Below, one piece after another: positions 52,374-61,659 of a stretch of 64,000 nt of DNA. A program made the position numbers and the translations under genes. The stretch is from contig NZ_DLNQ01000005.1 of NCBI RefSeq assembly GCF_002479495.1, forward strand, positions 879,276 through 943,275. The letters are read 5' to 3'. The stretch's first letter is position 1, and every line of letters starts with the position of its first letter. The DNA comes from Brevundimonas sp. UBA7506 (GTDB taxonomy: Bacteria; Pseudomonadota; Alphaproteobacteria; Caulobacterales; Caulobacteraceae). Below the pieces are notes generated by a model. The model was not told where the DNA came from. It worked only from the letters and a program-made list of their open reading frames with translations, and searched no databases.

Positions 52374-53266
52374 GAGGCTTCGCGATCCAGCCGCGCCTGA
52401 AGCCTGCCCCGCGCCCGCTCCGCATAGGCCCGACAGGCTGAGGCATCGAGGAAGGGGTTGGGCGTTGCGCCAGCCTGCAAGGCCGCGATCTTGACGTCGC
52501 CGCCCGAGTTGTCGGGATGCGCCGAGATCAGCAGGTCGCAGGGCAGCGCCTCCACGCGGGCGATGGAGGCCCGCAGCGTCGCCGTCACGTCGGGATGGGC
52601 CGTATAGGTGTAGTCCCCGCTGGCCACGGCGTTGAGGCTGGACGCGAACACCACGTCCACGCAGGCGTCGGCTTCGCAGGATTTCCACGTCCAACTGACG
52701 CTGCCGGGCGTGTGGCCGGGGGTAAAGACGGCCGTTACGGCAGTCCGCCCCAGGCGCACGGCTTCGCCGTCTCCGATCCCCCGAGCATTGAGAACCGGTG
52801 GATGCGCCGGAACACTGGAGGCCTGCGGATCATGGACGTCGGTCTGGCCTGTCCGCAGGGCGGCGGCGCCGACGGGGCTGGTGATCACCTCCGCCCCGCT
52901 GTCGCGCGCCAGGGCGGCGAGACCGCCTGAATGGTCGTAGTGCGCCTCGGTGTTCAGGATGTAGCGGATATCCTCCACCCGGAAGCCTAGATGGCGAATG
53001 TTCGCCTTCGTCGCCTCGACGGTCTGAGGCAGGGCGCCGTCGATCAGGATCAGACCGTCGCCGGTGTCGATCAGCACCAGGCTGAGACCGCCTGTGCCGA
53101 CAAAATAGGTCTTGCCGTACAGCTTCAACGGCGCCTGCGGCTTCTCCCAGTCCGGGTTTCCGGGGATCGGCTGCGTCAGCGGATCGTCGTGCGGGGCGCC
53201 CCCGCTTGCGGACAGCAGGACGAGAGCGGCGGCGAAGGACAGAATGGTCATGCCTGCACCCAACAT
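52370..53266 (-). CDS. Subclass B3-like metallo-beta-lactamase with Glu at the first zinc position
   Basis: The 298-aa protein has a signal peptide (about residues 1-23) and the metallo-beta-lactamase fold (LVLIDTGDGLILIDGAL). The usual HxHxDH motif reads E107-A-H109-Y-D111-H112 (NTEAHYDHSGG), with further ligand histidines in FTPGHTPGSVSWTW and LLISAHPDNSGGD. Thus the first zinc site is Glu-His-His instead of His-His-His, while the second (Asp-His-His) is intact. The codon for E107 is GAG and is unambiguous. Sequence and signal peptide fit subclass B3. Substrate range is unknown; beta-lactam hydrolysis or another periplasmic hydrolysis is possible. Confidence 0.87.
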   Translation of the reverse strand: MLGAGMTILSFAAALVLLSASGGAPHDDPLTQPIPGNPDWEKPQAPLKLYGKTYFVGTGGLSLVLIDTGDGLILIDGALPQTVEATKANIRHLGFRVEDIRYILNTEAHYDHSGGLAALARDSGAEVITSPVGAAALRTGQTDVHDPQASSVPAHPPVLNARGIGDGEAVRLGRTAVTAVFTPGHTPGSVSWTWKSCEADACVDVVFASSLNAVASGDYTYTAHPDVTATLRASIARVEALPCDLLISAHPDNSGGDVKIAALQAGATPNPFLDASACRAYAERARGRLQARLDREAS

Positions 53267-53339
53267 GAGTTTCTTCGACCGGCAAACACGGCAAAGATGA
53301 ACCTGCGTGATTATCCCCAGCGGTATCTCTCGATCGCGC

Positions 53340-54722
53340 TTACGGCAACCGCCCTGTCAACCTGCGACCACCGCGCACGATGGTCAGTTCAGAGCCGCGC
53401 TGAGCTCGACCGAGCGCCGCGACCGAAGTGGCCGGGCGGCCGTCCACCTGAACGATCAGATCGTTGGGGCGCAGGCCGATGCGCGCCGGGATGCTGTTTC
53501 GCTGGAGGCCGGTCACGACCACCCCGCTGGTGAAGGGATCGCCGCCGAGACGGTCGGCCAAGGCCGGGTTCAGCGCCACGCCCTGCAGACCCGCCAGCGC
53601 TCCCTGCCCCACGCTTGTCCCCTGCCCCGGATCGGCGTCGCCAGGCAGGGTCGAGACGCGGGCGTTAAGCGTCTGGGTGCGCCCGTCGCGCAGGATGGTC
53701 ACGGCCACGGTGTCGTTCGGCGAGCGCGTGCCGACGCGGAAGTTCAACCCACCCTGATCATTGACCTCGGCCCCGTCGACGGCAGTGATGACGTCTCCCT
53801 CCTCAAGGCCGGCGCGCGCGCCCGGCCCCTGGGGATAGACGTCGGTGATGATCAGGCCCTGGGGCCGCGACAGACCCAGGCTGCGGGCGATATCGGCGCT
53901 TACAGCATCCCCCTTCACACCCAGCCATGGCCGCACCACGGCCTTGGCGCCGCCGACAGCCGACTCGACCACCCGCTTCACCATGGTCGCCGGCACAGCA
54001 AAACCCACGCCGCTGGACGAGCCGCTGCGCGAGAAGATAGCCGTATTAATCCCGATTAGATCGCCGTCCATGTCAACCAGCGCCCCGCCGGAGTTGCCAG
54101 GGTTGATGGCCGCGTCGGTCTGGATGAAGGAGCTGGAATCGCTGATCCCCGTCTCGGTGCGGTTCAGGGCGGACACGATCCCCGTGGTCACCGTCTGACC
54201 GACGCCGAAAGGATTGCCGATGGCCAGAACCAGGTCGCCGACCTGCTGTTCTTCCTGATCGTCGATCCGCATCACCGGCAGGTCGCCCTCGACCCCCTCC
54301 AACTGCAGCACCGCAATGTCAGAGCGCTCATCAGCCAGCAAAACCTTGGCGGGATATTCGCGCCGATCATTCAAGGTGACTCGGATCTGCTGCATGTTCT
54401 GGATGACGTGGTTGTTGGTCACCACGATCCCATCCGCCCTCACAATGACACCCGATCCGATTGAGCCGGACTGTCGAACTGTCTGACCTGTGTACATCGT
54501 CCAGAATGGATCGGCCTGCTCACGCCTCAGAGCCGAGATGTTGACCACGGCGGGCGCGGCCTCGCGCACCACGGGGGCGAAGCTGGACTTCATCGAGCCG
54601 GCGTCGCGCGGGGCTTGGCGCGGCTGTTCGGCGAAGACGCCTTCCTGGGCCTTGGACGGCTGGGGCTGGCCGCAGGCGGACAGCATCAGGGCGGCGGCGA
54701 GGGCCAGTCTGGAAGTCTTCAT
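53340..54722 (-). CDS. Deg/HtrA-type periplasmic serine protease lipoprotein
   Basis: The 460-aa protease has a lipoprotein signal (LALAAALMLSAC, Cys17), a trypsin-like domain with catalytic H105 (TNNHVI), D135 (ERSDIAVL) and S211 (NPGNSGGAL), and two C-terminal PDZ domains (about 270-355 and 375-455). This is the DegP/DegQ layout for periplasmic quality control; lipidation is unusual for the family and would tether it to a membrane. It is co-directional with the metallo-beta-lactamase gene, 73 bp upstream of it. Confidence 0.93.
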   Translation of the reverse strand: MKTSRLALAAALMLSACGQPQPSKAQEGVFAEQPRQAPRDAGSMKSSFAPVVREAAPAVVNISALRREQADPFWTMYTGQTVRQSGSIGSGVIVRADGIVVTNNHVIQNMQQIRVTLNDRREYPAKVLLADERSDIAVLQLEGVEGDLPVMRIDDQEEQQVGDLVLAIGNPFGVGQTVTTGIVSALNRTETGISDSSSFIQTDAAINPGNSGGALVDMDGDLIGINTAIFSRSGSSSGVGFAVPATMVKRVVESAVGGAKAVVRPWLGVKGDAVSADIARSLGLSRPQGLIITDVYPQGPGARAGLEEGDVITAVDGAEVNDQGGLNFRVGTRSPNDTVAVTILRDGRTQTLNARVSTLPGDADPGQGTSVGQGALAGLQGVALNPALADRLGGDPFTSGVVVTGLQRNSIPARIGLRPNDLIVQVDGRPATSVAALGRAQRGSELTIVRGGRRLTGRLP

Positions 54723-54817
54723 CTCGTCCCGGTTCTACAAGCTTGGGCGTTCACGCCATTCCGCCTCGGCTTTTCGACAGGATCAAGGCCGCCGAACGCC
54801 TCGAAGCGTCGCCGCGA

Positions 54818-56125
54818 TCAAACGAGCGTGACCTCATCTCGTTCCGCCCGTCGCGCCGTGATCCAGCCGATCAGGGCGGCCAGGGCCAGGACGACGGCGG
54901 CCAGATAGAAGGCCAGACCCGGCGTCGAAAGGGCGTCCACCGCTGCCGACGCTAGCTTCGCGTCGATGCCGACGCCCCGCAACCATGCCGTCGCCGGCCC
55001 AAAGCCCTCGCCCACAGACACCGAATAGATCCAGCCGAAGAACAGCGGCGAGGCCACGCCCGCGATGGAGGCGACGCTCATGTTGGCGCCCTGCAACTGG
55101 CCCTGCTCGCTCTCGCTGACGCGCCGGGTCATCAGCGACTGCAGGGTCGGCATGGCCAGGCCCCACAGGGCGTTGGGCAGCATGGCGATGATGAAGGCCA
55201 CGCCCGTCGGCGCCCAGCCCATCAGGGCGATGCCCAGGGTGCCGCCGCACAAGCCCAGGATCATGGTCATCCGGTCGCCCAGCTTCTTCGACACCGGCCC
55301 GACCAGAACGCCCTGGACGATCATGTCCAGCACGCCGACCAGGGCCAGCAGCATCCCGACCTCCCACGGTCCCCAGCCATATCTCAGCCCGGCATAGAGG
55401 ACGAAGACCGCCGAAAAGACGTGGTGGGCGAAGTAGAGCAGGAAGTTCACGATCGCGAGGCCGGTCAGTTCCGCGTGACGACGCAACAGCATCATGGCCC
55501 CGACCGGATTGGCGCGGCCCCAGCTGAACTTCATCCGCTTCTCGGGAGCCAGGCTCTCGGGCAGGATGAACAGGCCATAGAGGAAGGCCACGCCCGACAG
55601 ACCGCCCGCCACCCAGAAGGGCACGCGCGGGCCGAACTCGCCGAGGAACCCACCCAGCACCGGCCCCAGCACGAAGCCGCCCGAGAAGGCCGCGCCGATC
55701 AGGCCATAGGCCCGGGCCCGTTTCTCAGGCTCGGTGATGTCGGCCATGTAGGCGTAGATGGTGGTGAAGCTGGACGAGGTGACGCCCGCGATCAGCCTTC
55801 CTGCCGCCAGCCACCACAGGTTCGGCGCCAGGGCCATCAGCACATAGTCCGCCGCCAGCCCGGCGCAGCTGATCAGGATGACCGGCCGCCGCCCGTACTG
55901 GTCCGACAACGAGCCGATGACCGGCGAGGCCAGAAACTGCATCCCCGCCCACAGGGCGATGAAGAGTCCGTTCAGCAAGCCCGCCTGGGCGTTGGAACCG
56001 ACGAACTCCTCGATCAGGTGCGGCAGCACAGGGATGACGATCCCCATGGCCACGATGTCCAGCACCGCGGTCACGAGGATGAAGGCGATCGCCGCGCGGC
56101 GAACCTTGGGATGATGCAGGGACAT
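54818..56125 (-). CDS. MFS transporter (tetracycline-resistance-like TCR/Tet family)
   Basis: This 435-aa major facilitator protein has 12 predicted helices and family motifs GSLSDQYGRRPVIL (motif A, near residue 70), FSGGFVLGPVLGGFLGEFG (motif C-like) and LQSLMTRRVSESEQGQLQGA. It resembles TetA/DHA1 exporters, but chromosomal relatives have unknown substrates, and resistance should not be inferred. No TetR gene is adjacent. A repeat element lies upstream. Confidence 0.9.
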   Translation of the reverse strand: MSLHHPKVRRAAIAFILVTAVLDIVAMGIVIPVLPHLIEEFVGSNAQAGLLNGLFIALWAGMQFLASPVIGSLSDQYGRRPVILISCAGLAADYVLMALAPNLWWLAAGRLIAGVTSSSFTTIYAYMADITEPEKRARAYGLIGAAFSGGFVLGPVLGGFLGEFGPRVPFWVAGGLSGVAFLYGLFILPESLAPEKRMKFSWGRANPVGAMMLLRRHAELTGLAIVNFLLYFAHHVFSAVFVLYAGLRYGWGPWEVGMLLALVGVLDMIVQGVLVGPVSKKLGDRMTMILGLCGGTLGIALMGWAPTGVAFIIAMLPNALWGLAMPTLQSLMTRRVSESEQGQLQGANMSVASIAGVASPLFFGWIYSVSVGEGFGPATAWLRGVGIDAKLASAAVDALSTPGLAFYLAAVVLALAALIGWITARRAERDEVTLV

Positions 56126-56166
56126 GGGCGCTCGCGAATTCGGAACGTCGTTCTAGGCCCCCTCCC

Positions 56167-56276
56167 GTCATCCCGGAAGCCCGAAGGGCTATCCGGGACC
56201 GCAGGAGGCGCCGACCTCTGCGTCTTGGGCGGTCCCGGATCTGCGCCTCTCTGCGAGAGGCTTCGTCCGGGATGAC
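56167..56276. repeat. Palindromic repeat element, copy B (intergenic)
   Basis: The 110-bp element starts GTCATCCCGGAAGCCCGAAG and ends GTCCGGGATGAC. Its terminal inverted repeats (GTCATCCCGG / CCGGGATGAC) are perfect over 10 bp, with inner GGACCGC/GCGGTCC pairing. It is related to copy A at 7977-8078 and lies between the MFS gene and the pyrophosphatase stop codon. Confidence 0.8.
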
Positions 56277-56284
56277 GAAGCGGG

Positions 56285-57511
56285 TTAGCGCGTGGTCACC
56301 GCCAAAGTATCCTCCGGACGCCCGTCGCCGCGCGGGGCGTTGATGCGTAGCAGGCGGGCCAGGAAGGGCTGGACGTCCACGCTGTCCAGATCGGTCAACC
56401 GGCGGCCCGGAACCACGCCCGGCCCGTGGGCGATGAAGATGGCCGCCATGTCCGGCGAGGCGTTGTCATAGCCGTGCGCCCCGCCCGGCTTGGTCACCGG
56501 CCGCGCCCTGGTCGTGAAGGTCCAGCCAGGCTCGGAGGCGCAGACGATGGCCGAGACGCGCGGGTTGGAGCCCAGCACGAACCGCGCCGGAATCTCGCTC
56601 TTCCTCCAGCAGTCCAGATGCGGACGTGAGCCCAGCAGCGCCGCCTCGACCTCGGCCTCGCGACCGGCCACGGGGTTCAGGAAGGTCACCGCGCCGGAAT
56701 AGATGATCTGGATGGCCGCAGGGTCGATCAGATCGTCGATCCACGTCACCCGCTCGGGCGAGGTCGCGGCCATGCCGTGATCGGACACGACCACCAGCAC
56801 GGTGCGCTCATAGAGGCCCCGCGCCTTCAGCCCCTCGACCAGACGGCCGATGGAAGCGTCAACCGAGCGGATCGCCTCGGCGGTTTCGGGCGCGTCGGGG
56901 CCGTTGTGGTGGCCCTGGGTGTCGACGATGTCGAAGTAGAGGGTGGTCAGCTGCGGCCGCTGGTCCGCCGGCAGGTCCATCCATTGCAGCACGCGGTCCA
57001 CGCGCGCGTCGCCGGGCATGCCTTGATCGAAGGTGGTCCAGTAGGTCGGGCGCACGCCGTGAATATCGGCCTCGGAGCCCGGCCAGAACATGGTCGCCGT
57101 CTTCACCCCCGCCTTCTCGGCCGAGACCCAGATCGGCTCGCCCTGATCCCACCAGCGACGGTCGGTCACGGCCTGCTTGTTGCCCAGCGAGAACCGGCCC
57201 AGTTCGGCGTCGATCATGTTGTTGCCGACGATGCCGTGGTGGTCCGGGTGCAGACCCGTCACCAGCGTATAGTGATTGGGAAAGGTCACGCTGGGGAAGG
57301 ACGGCCGCATCGGCCCCGTGGCCCCCTCGCCCGCCAGACGCGACAGGTTGGGCGTGACGCCACGATCCAGATAGTCGGCGCGGAACCCGTCGATGGAGAT
57401 CAGCATGACCAGCGGCGGCTCGACCGGCTGCGGCTCGGGGGTCTGAACCGGCGTGGTGGCGCAGGCGGTCAGCAGCAGGGCCAGACACAGGCCCGCGACG
57501 CGAGAAAACAT
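56285..57511 (-). CDS. Nucleotide pyrophosphatase/phosphodiesterase-type lipoprotein
   Basis: This 408-aa protein of the alkaline phosphatase superfamily, NPP branch, has a lipoprotein signal (LCLALLLTAC, Cys17), metal-binding D41 (ISIDGFRADY) and nucleophile T76 (SFPSVTFPNHYTLVTGLHPD). The metal-binding VVVSDHGM and HGYDNASPDM segments follow. NPP enzymes hydrolyse nucleotide or other phosphodiesters outside the cytoplasm. It is co-directional with the MFS gene, with the repeat element between them. The 57512-57611 gap is divergent to the ABC genes. Confidence 0.9.
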   Translation of the reverse strand: MFSRVAGLCLALLLTACATTPVQTPEPQPVEPPLVMLISIDGFRADYLDRGVTPNLSRLAGEGATGPMRPSFPSVTFPNHYTLVTGLHPDHHGIVGNNMIDAELGRFSLGNKQAVTDRRWWDQGEPIWVSAEKAGVKTATMFWPGSEADIHGVRPTYWTTFDQGMPGDARVDRVLQWMDLPADQRPQLTTLYFDIVDTQGHHNGPDAPETAEAIRSVDASIGRLVEGLKARGLYERTVLVVVSDHGMAATSPERVTWIDDLIDPAAIQIIYSGAVTFLNPVAGREAEVEAALLGSRPHLDCWRKSEIPARFVLGSNPRVSAIVCASEPGWTFTTRARPVTKPGGAHGYDNASPDMAAIFIAHGPGVVPGRRLTDLDSVDVQPFLARLLRINAPRGDGRPEDTLAVTTR

Positions 57512-57611
57512 GGGGAACTCCGAAGCGACTTCGGGGAGATTGCCTAAGCTTAATCTGCGACATGCAGAAGACGGCTTGCCGGTTTATCCCCACCGGGCCA
57601 AGCTCTGCAGC

Positions 57612-58535
57612 ATGACCGCTGTTATCGAAACGATCGGCCTGACCAAGACCTATGGCGCGGTGCGCGCCCTGGACGGGCTGAGCCTCTCTATCCCGCGCGG
57701 CGGGGTTTACGGCGTGCTGGGGCCGAACGGCGCCGGCAAGTCCACCCTGTTCCGCATCCTGCTGGGCCTGATCCGGCCGACGGCAGGCGAGGTCAGGGTT
57801 CTGGGCCAGCACGCGGGCGATCCCGCCGTCATGCGCCGCATCGGCTCCATGATCGAGACGCCCCGCTTCCCGCCGTACATGACCGCGCGTCAGGTGCTGG
57901 AGTGGCTGGCGCTGGCGCATGGAATGGGCAAGGAGGCCGCCATCGACGCCTGGCTGGACCGCGTCGGCCTGACCGAGGCCGCCAACCGCCGCGTGCGCGG
58001 CTTCTCGGTCGGCATGTTGCAGCGCCTCGGCGTCGCCGCCGCCCTGATGACCAAGCCCGATCTCGTCATCCTGGATGAGCCGACCAGCGGCATGGACCCG
58101 CCCGGCATCCAGGAGATGCGCGCCCTGATCCGCAGCCTGGCCGACGACGACGGCGTGACCATCATCCTGGCCAGCCACCAGTTGCTCGAGGTCCAACGAG
58201 TCTGCGACCGGGTCGCCATCTTCAATCGCGGCACACTGGCCGCCGAGGGCAAGGTCAACGACCTGACCGCGGCGGGCGAGCGCCTGCGCCTGTCGGCCAC
58301 GCCCCTGGCCAGGATCATGGGCGTCCTGGGCGACAAGGGGTCGCTGGACGGCGACGCCGTTCTGGCCGCCATCCCGCGCGCCGAGGGCCCCGCCTTGCTG
58401 CGCGCTCTGATTGAACAGGGCGTGGACATCGACGAGGCCCGCTGGGTCGGCGCTGATCTGGAAAGCGTCTTCATGGCCGAGACCGGCCCCGCGCGCACCG
58501 AGGCGCAAATCCGCGAGGCCCTCCATGCTGGCTGA
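57612..58535 (+). CDS. ABC transporter ATP-binding protein
   Basis: The 307-aa ATPase has Walker A GPNGAGKST (37-45), a modified signature region FSVGMLQRLG in place of LSGGQ, Walker B LVILDEPTSGMDPPG and the His switch in ILASHQLLEVQRV. The C-terminal extension resembles BcrA/NatA-type export ATPases. It overlaps the start of the permease gene by 11 bp. Likely an export or membrane-lipid/antimicrobial-response transporter; substrate unknown. An earlier in-frame start (57453) is not used because the fold begins at 57612. Confidence 0.92.
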   Translation: MTAVIETIGLTKTYGAVRALDGLSLSIPRGGVYGVLGPNGAGKSTLFRILLGLIRPTAGEVRVLGQHAGDPAVMRRIGSMIETPRFPPYMTARQVLEWLALAHGMGKEAAIDAWLDRVGLTEAANRRVRGFSVGMLQRLGVAAALMTKPDLVILDEPTSGMDPPGIQEMRALIRSLADDDGVTIILASHQLLEVQRVCDRVAIFNRGTLAAEGKVNDLTAAGERLRLSATPLARIMGVLGDKGSLDGDAVLAAIPRAEGPALLRALIEQGVDIDEARWVGADLESVFMAETGPARTEAQIREALHAG

Positions 58536-59388
58536 CGCCATCCGCTCCGAATCCTGGCGCCTGCTTCAGAACCGCACCGCGATCTTCTGGAGCATCTTCT
58601 TCGTGCCCGTCGTCGGCCTGCTCGTATCGGCCCTCGGCTTCTTCCTGCTCAAGTCGAAGGCGGCCCAGATCAACGGCGGCCAACTGCCCCCCGAACTGTC
58701 GCTCGGCGGCCCTCTGGACCTGGGTCAGGCTCTCGCCAGCAATGCCGGCGACCTGGCCAACCCGGCCATCCTCGCCTTCCTCCTGATCGGCGCCGCCACC
58801 CTCTATGCCGGCGACTATCGCTGGGAGACCTGGCGTCTGATCAGCGCCCGTAACAGCCGACCGAACCTGCTGTTGGGCAAGGTCGGGGTGCTGAAAATGC
58901 TGGCGCTGGCGGCCATGCTGATCTTCCTGCTGAGCGGCGCCCTGTCCGAAGTGATCAAGGCCGCGATCTTCGCCCGCCCCCTGACCTTCACCTTCGGCGC
59001 GACCGAAGCTGGCCAGTTCGGGCTGCTCTTCCTGCTGTCCTTCGTGCGGGTGGTTCAGTTTCTGATGATCAGCCTGCTGGCCGCCACCGTCACCCGATCC
59101 CTGCTGGCGGCCCTGTTCATCCCGCTGGTGCTCGGCATCGGCCAGTTCTTCCTCGGCGGGCCGTTCGCGCCCCTGCTGGGGCTGGAGCCGGGCGACTGGC
59201 TGACGCACCTGTTGCTCCCCGGCGCCGCGTTCGAGACGCTCAAGACGCTGATCAAGGGCGGCATGGCAGCCACCACCCTGCCCGACGGCGTCGCCATCAA
59301 GGCCATCGTCAGCCTGGCTCTGTGGAGCCTCGCCCCCCTTGGGGCCGCCATCGCCTGGTTCAGCCGTCAGGACCTGTCGAAGGAGTAG
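58525..59388 (+). CDS. ABC transporter permease (ABC-2 type)
   Basis: The 287-aa membrane protein has about six predicted helices (FWSIFFVPVVGLLVSALGFF, ILAFLLIGAATLYAGDYRW, MLALAAMLIFLLSGALSEV, LLFLLSFVRVVQFLMISLLA, SLLAALFIPLVLGIGQFFLG, and SLALWSLAPLGAAIAWF). It is the membrane partner of the preceding ATPase, from which it starts by overlap (ATG 58525). ABC-2 relatives export lipids, peptides or drugs; no specific substrate is inferred. Confidence 0.88.
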   Translation: MLADAIRSESWRLLQNRTAIFWSIFFVPVVGLLVSALGFFLLKSKAAQINGGQLPPELSLGGPLDLGQALASNAGDLANPAILAFLLIGAATLYAGDYRWETWRLISARNSRPNLLLGKVGVLKMLALAAMLIFLLSGALSEVIKAAIFARPLTFTFGATEAGQFGLLFLLSFVRVVQFLMISLLAATVTRSLLAALFIPLVLGIGQFFLGGPFAPLLGLEPGDWLTHLLLPGAAFETLKTLIKGGMAATTLPDGVAIKAIVSLALWSLAPLGAAIAWFSRQDLSKE

Positions 59389-59405
59389 CGGCGAGAGCGA
59401 AATCG

Positions 59406-59429
59406 GTTTGGACGCCCTCGCGTCCAAAC
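59406..59429. terminator. Hairpin between ABC permease and GNAT genes
   Basis: A perfect 10-bp stem GTTTGGACGC / GCGTCCAAAC with a CCTC loop fills the gap between convergent genes. It has no T-run, so termination strength is unknown. Confidence 0.5.
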
Positions 59430-59918
59430 TCAGATCTTCGCCTGAGAGATCAGCCGCTTCTCCATCCAGACGTCGGCGCGCGCATAGGGCGTCGGCTGGG
59501 GCGGCAGGTTCACGAAGCCGAACCGGGCATAGAGCCCCAGCGCCGGGCCCAGCGTCGAGCTGGTCTCAAGATAGAGGCGGTGCGCGCCCGCATTCCGGGC
59601 CGCCGCCTCGCAGGTCTCCAGAAGCCGCAGGGCCAGCCCGCCGCCGCGCGCCTCAGGCCGCACCGTCATCTTGGTCACCTCATAGCCGCCGTCCGCCATG
59701 GCGATCAGGCCGCAGCAGCCGACCGAAACCCCGCCCCGCTCGGCGAAGAAGATGTGACCGCCCTTGGCCAGGATCTGGCCCTCGGGATCGTCCAGCGTCA
59801 GATGATCCTTGGCCTCCAGGGCGAAGCCGCCCTCAGCCAGCCAATCCGCGTTGAGCGCCTTCCAAACGTCGCGATGGTCGGGCGTGTAGGCGACGATGCG
59901 GTCTTCGAGCTTACTCAT
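59430..59918 (-). CDS. GNAT family N-acetyltransferase
   Basis: The 162-aa acetyltransferase has the acetyl-CoA-binding motif A around VTKMTVRPEARGGGLALRLL (about residues 81-100) and the C-terminal LGLYARFGFVNLP segment. Substrate is unknown. It lies between the ABC permease (convergent) and the alpha operon end, which is upstream in the same direction, with rplQ's terminator in between. Confidence 0.9.
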   Translation of the reverse strand: MSKLEDRIVAYTPDHRDVWKALNADWLAEGGFALEAKDHLTLDDPEGQILAKGGHIFFAERGGVSVGCCGLIAMADGGYEVTKMTVRPEARGGGLALRLLETCEAAARNAGAHRLYLETSSTLGPALGLYARFGFVNLPPQPTPYARADVWMEKRLISQAKI

Positions 59919-59955
59919 GCTCGCTCTATCGCCCCCCGCATCGCGGCGGACAACG

Positions 59956-59984
59956 AAAAAGGCGGCTGGATCGCTCCAGCCGCC
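59956..59984 (-). terminator. Rho-independent terminator of the alpha operon
   Basis: Stem GGCGGCTGGA / TCCAGCCGCC (10 bp, TCGC loop) with TTTTT on the minus strand, 30 bp after the rplQ stop. Confidence 0.9.
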
Positions 59985-60013
59985 TCTTCATGTCTTCAGG
60001 TTGAAGAAGCCGA

Positions 60014-60430
60014 TCAGGCCTCGTCGCCCTCAATGGCGAAGACCGGACCGGAGTCCTTGCCCTTGGCTTCGACGTCGCGATCGACGAACTCGATCACGGC
60101 CATCGCGGCGTTGTCGCCGTGACGGAAGCCGGCCTTCATGATGCGGATGTAACCGCCCGAACGTTCGGCGTAGCGCGGGCCGATCGTTTCGAACAGCTTG
60201 CCGACTTGCGGCACGTCGCGGACGGCGCTGATGGCCTGACGACGAGCGTGCAGGTCGCCCTTCTTGGCGAGCGTGACCAGCTTCTCAACGAAGGGACGCA
60301 GTTCCTTCGCCTTCGGCAGGGTGGTCGTGATTTGCTCGTGCTTGATCAGCGAGGCGGCCATGTTGGCGAACATGGCTTGGCGGTGGCTGACCGTACGGCC
60401 GAGCTTGCGGTAAGCGGCGCCGTGGCGCAT
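60014..60430 (-). CDS. rplQ: 50S ribosomal protein L17
   Basis: L17 is a structural protein of the large subunit. This copy is 138 aa, with the family start [20 protein letters not shown] and the segment [22 protein letters not shown]-terminal extension ([19 protein letters not shown]) is typical of Alphaproteobacteria. It is last in the rpsM-rpsK-rpoA-rplQ operon. Confidence 0.97.
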   Translation of the reverse strand: MRHGAAYRKLGRTVSHRQAMFANMAASLIKHEQITTTLPKAKELRPFVEKLVTLAKKGDLHARRQAISAVRDVPQVGKLFETIGPRYAERSGGYIRIMKAGFRHGDNAAMAVIEFVDRDVEAKGKDSGPVFAIEGDEA

Positions 60431-60545
60431 CGGGGTCTCTCCTACTCAACCCTGGTTTCCGGCCTAATCATAGGGGCGGGACCTGGGGCCTTTTCATTCT
60501 AACCGCCCCATCCGCGCCGACAGGCGCTGGGCGGAGGGTTGATGA

Positions 60546-61565
60546 TCAGATCTGGTCGTCGAACTTTTTGGCCAGATCTTCGATGTTTTCGGGCGGCCAG
60601 TTCGGCACGTCCATGCCGAGCGACAGGCCCATCGTCGCGAGAACTTCCTTGATCTCGTTCAGCGACTTGCGGCCGAAGTTCGGGGTGCGAAGCATTTCGC
60701 CCTCGGTCTTCTGGATCAGGTCGCCGATGTAGACGATGTTGTCGTTCTTCAGGCAGTTCGCCGAGCGGACCGACAGCTCCAGTTCGTCGACCTTCTTGAG
60801 CAGGGCCGGGTTGAAGGGCAGGTCGGGCTTGCCGTCCGTCGCCTCAACCGCCTTGGTCGGCTCGTCGAAGGTGATGAAGATCTGCAGCTGGTCTTGCAGG
60901 ATGCGGGCGGCGTAAGCCACCGCGTCAACCGGCGAGACGGCGCCGTTGGTTTCAACTTCCAGGATCAGCTTGTCGTAATCCATCGACTGGCCCTGACGGG
61001 TCGGCTCGACGCGATAGGCGACGCGCTTGACCGGCGAGTACAGGGCGTCGACGGCGATCAGGCCGATCGGCGCATCTTCCGGGCGGTTCAGTTCGGCGGC
61101 GACGTAGCCCTTGCCGTTCTGGACCGTCAGTTCCATGCGGATCGAAGCGCCGTCGTCCAGCGTGCAGATGACGTGATCGGGGTTCAGAACCTCGATGTCA
61201 GCCGGAACTTCGATCTGGCCCGCCGTGACGACGCCGGGGCCCGTGGCGCGCAGGGTCATGCGCTTGGGGCCTTCGGCGTGCATGCGCAGCGCCAGTTGCT
61301 TGATGTTCAGGACGATGTCGACCACGTCTTCCCGCACGCCTTCCAGCGACGAGAACTCGTGAACAACGCCGTCGATCTGGATAGCCGTGACCGCCGCGCC
61401 TTGCAGCGAGGACAGCAGAACGCGACGAAGCGCGTTGCCGAGCGTCACACCGAAACCGCGCTCGAGGGGCTCAGCGACCAGACGCGCCTTGCGCAGCGGG
61501 TCGGAACCGCCTTCCACTTGCGGCTTCTCGGGACGGATCAGCTCTTGCCAGTTTCTTTCGATCAT
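60546..61565 (-). CDS. rpoA: DNA-directed RNA polymerase subunit alpha
   Basis: The 339-aa alpha subunit nucleates RNA polymerase assembly. It has the N-terminal assembly domain ([20 protein letters not shown]) and the C-terminal domain (about 250-330; [20 protein letters not shown], then [20 protein letters not shown]) that contacts UP elements and activators. Length fits Alphaproteobacteria. It lies 94 bp downstream of rpsK and 115 bp upstream of rplQ. Confidence 0.98.
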   Translation of the reverse strand: MIERNWQELIRPEKPQVEGGSDPLRKARLVAEPLERGFGVTLGNALRRVLLSSLQGAAVTAIQIDGVVHEFSSLEGVREDVVDIVLNIKQLALRMHAEGPKRMTLRATGPGVVTAGQIEVPADIEVLNPDHVICTLDDGASIRMELTVQNGKGYVAAELNRPEDAPIGLIAVDALYSPVKRVAYRVEPTRQGQSMDYDKLILEVETNGAVSPVDAVAYAARILQDQLQIFITFDEPTKAVEATDGKPDLPFNPALLKKVDELELSVRSANCLKNDNIVYIGDLIQKTEGEMLRTPNFGRKSLNEIKEVLATMGLSLGMDVPNWPPENIEDLAKKFDDQI

Positions 61566-61659
61566 AGAGTCCCTCGAACGGGTTTCGTCGGCTCCGGCCT
61601 TGTCGACGAGGCCATGGTGGAGCCGACGGAGATTGGGGGTGCCTGGAACGCTGTCGCGA

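Noticed and set aside
54818..56125. TetA-like MFS gene as a tetracycline-resistance determinant
   Set aside because: The DHA1 family is broad, no linked TetR or mobile element exists, and base composition matches the chromosome.
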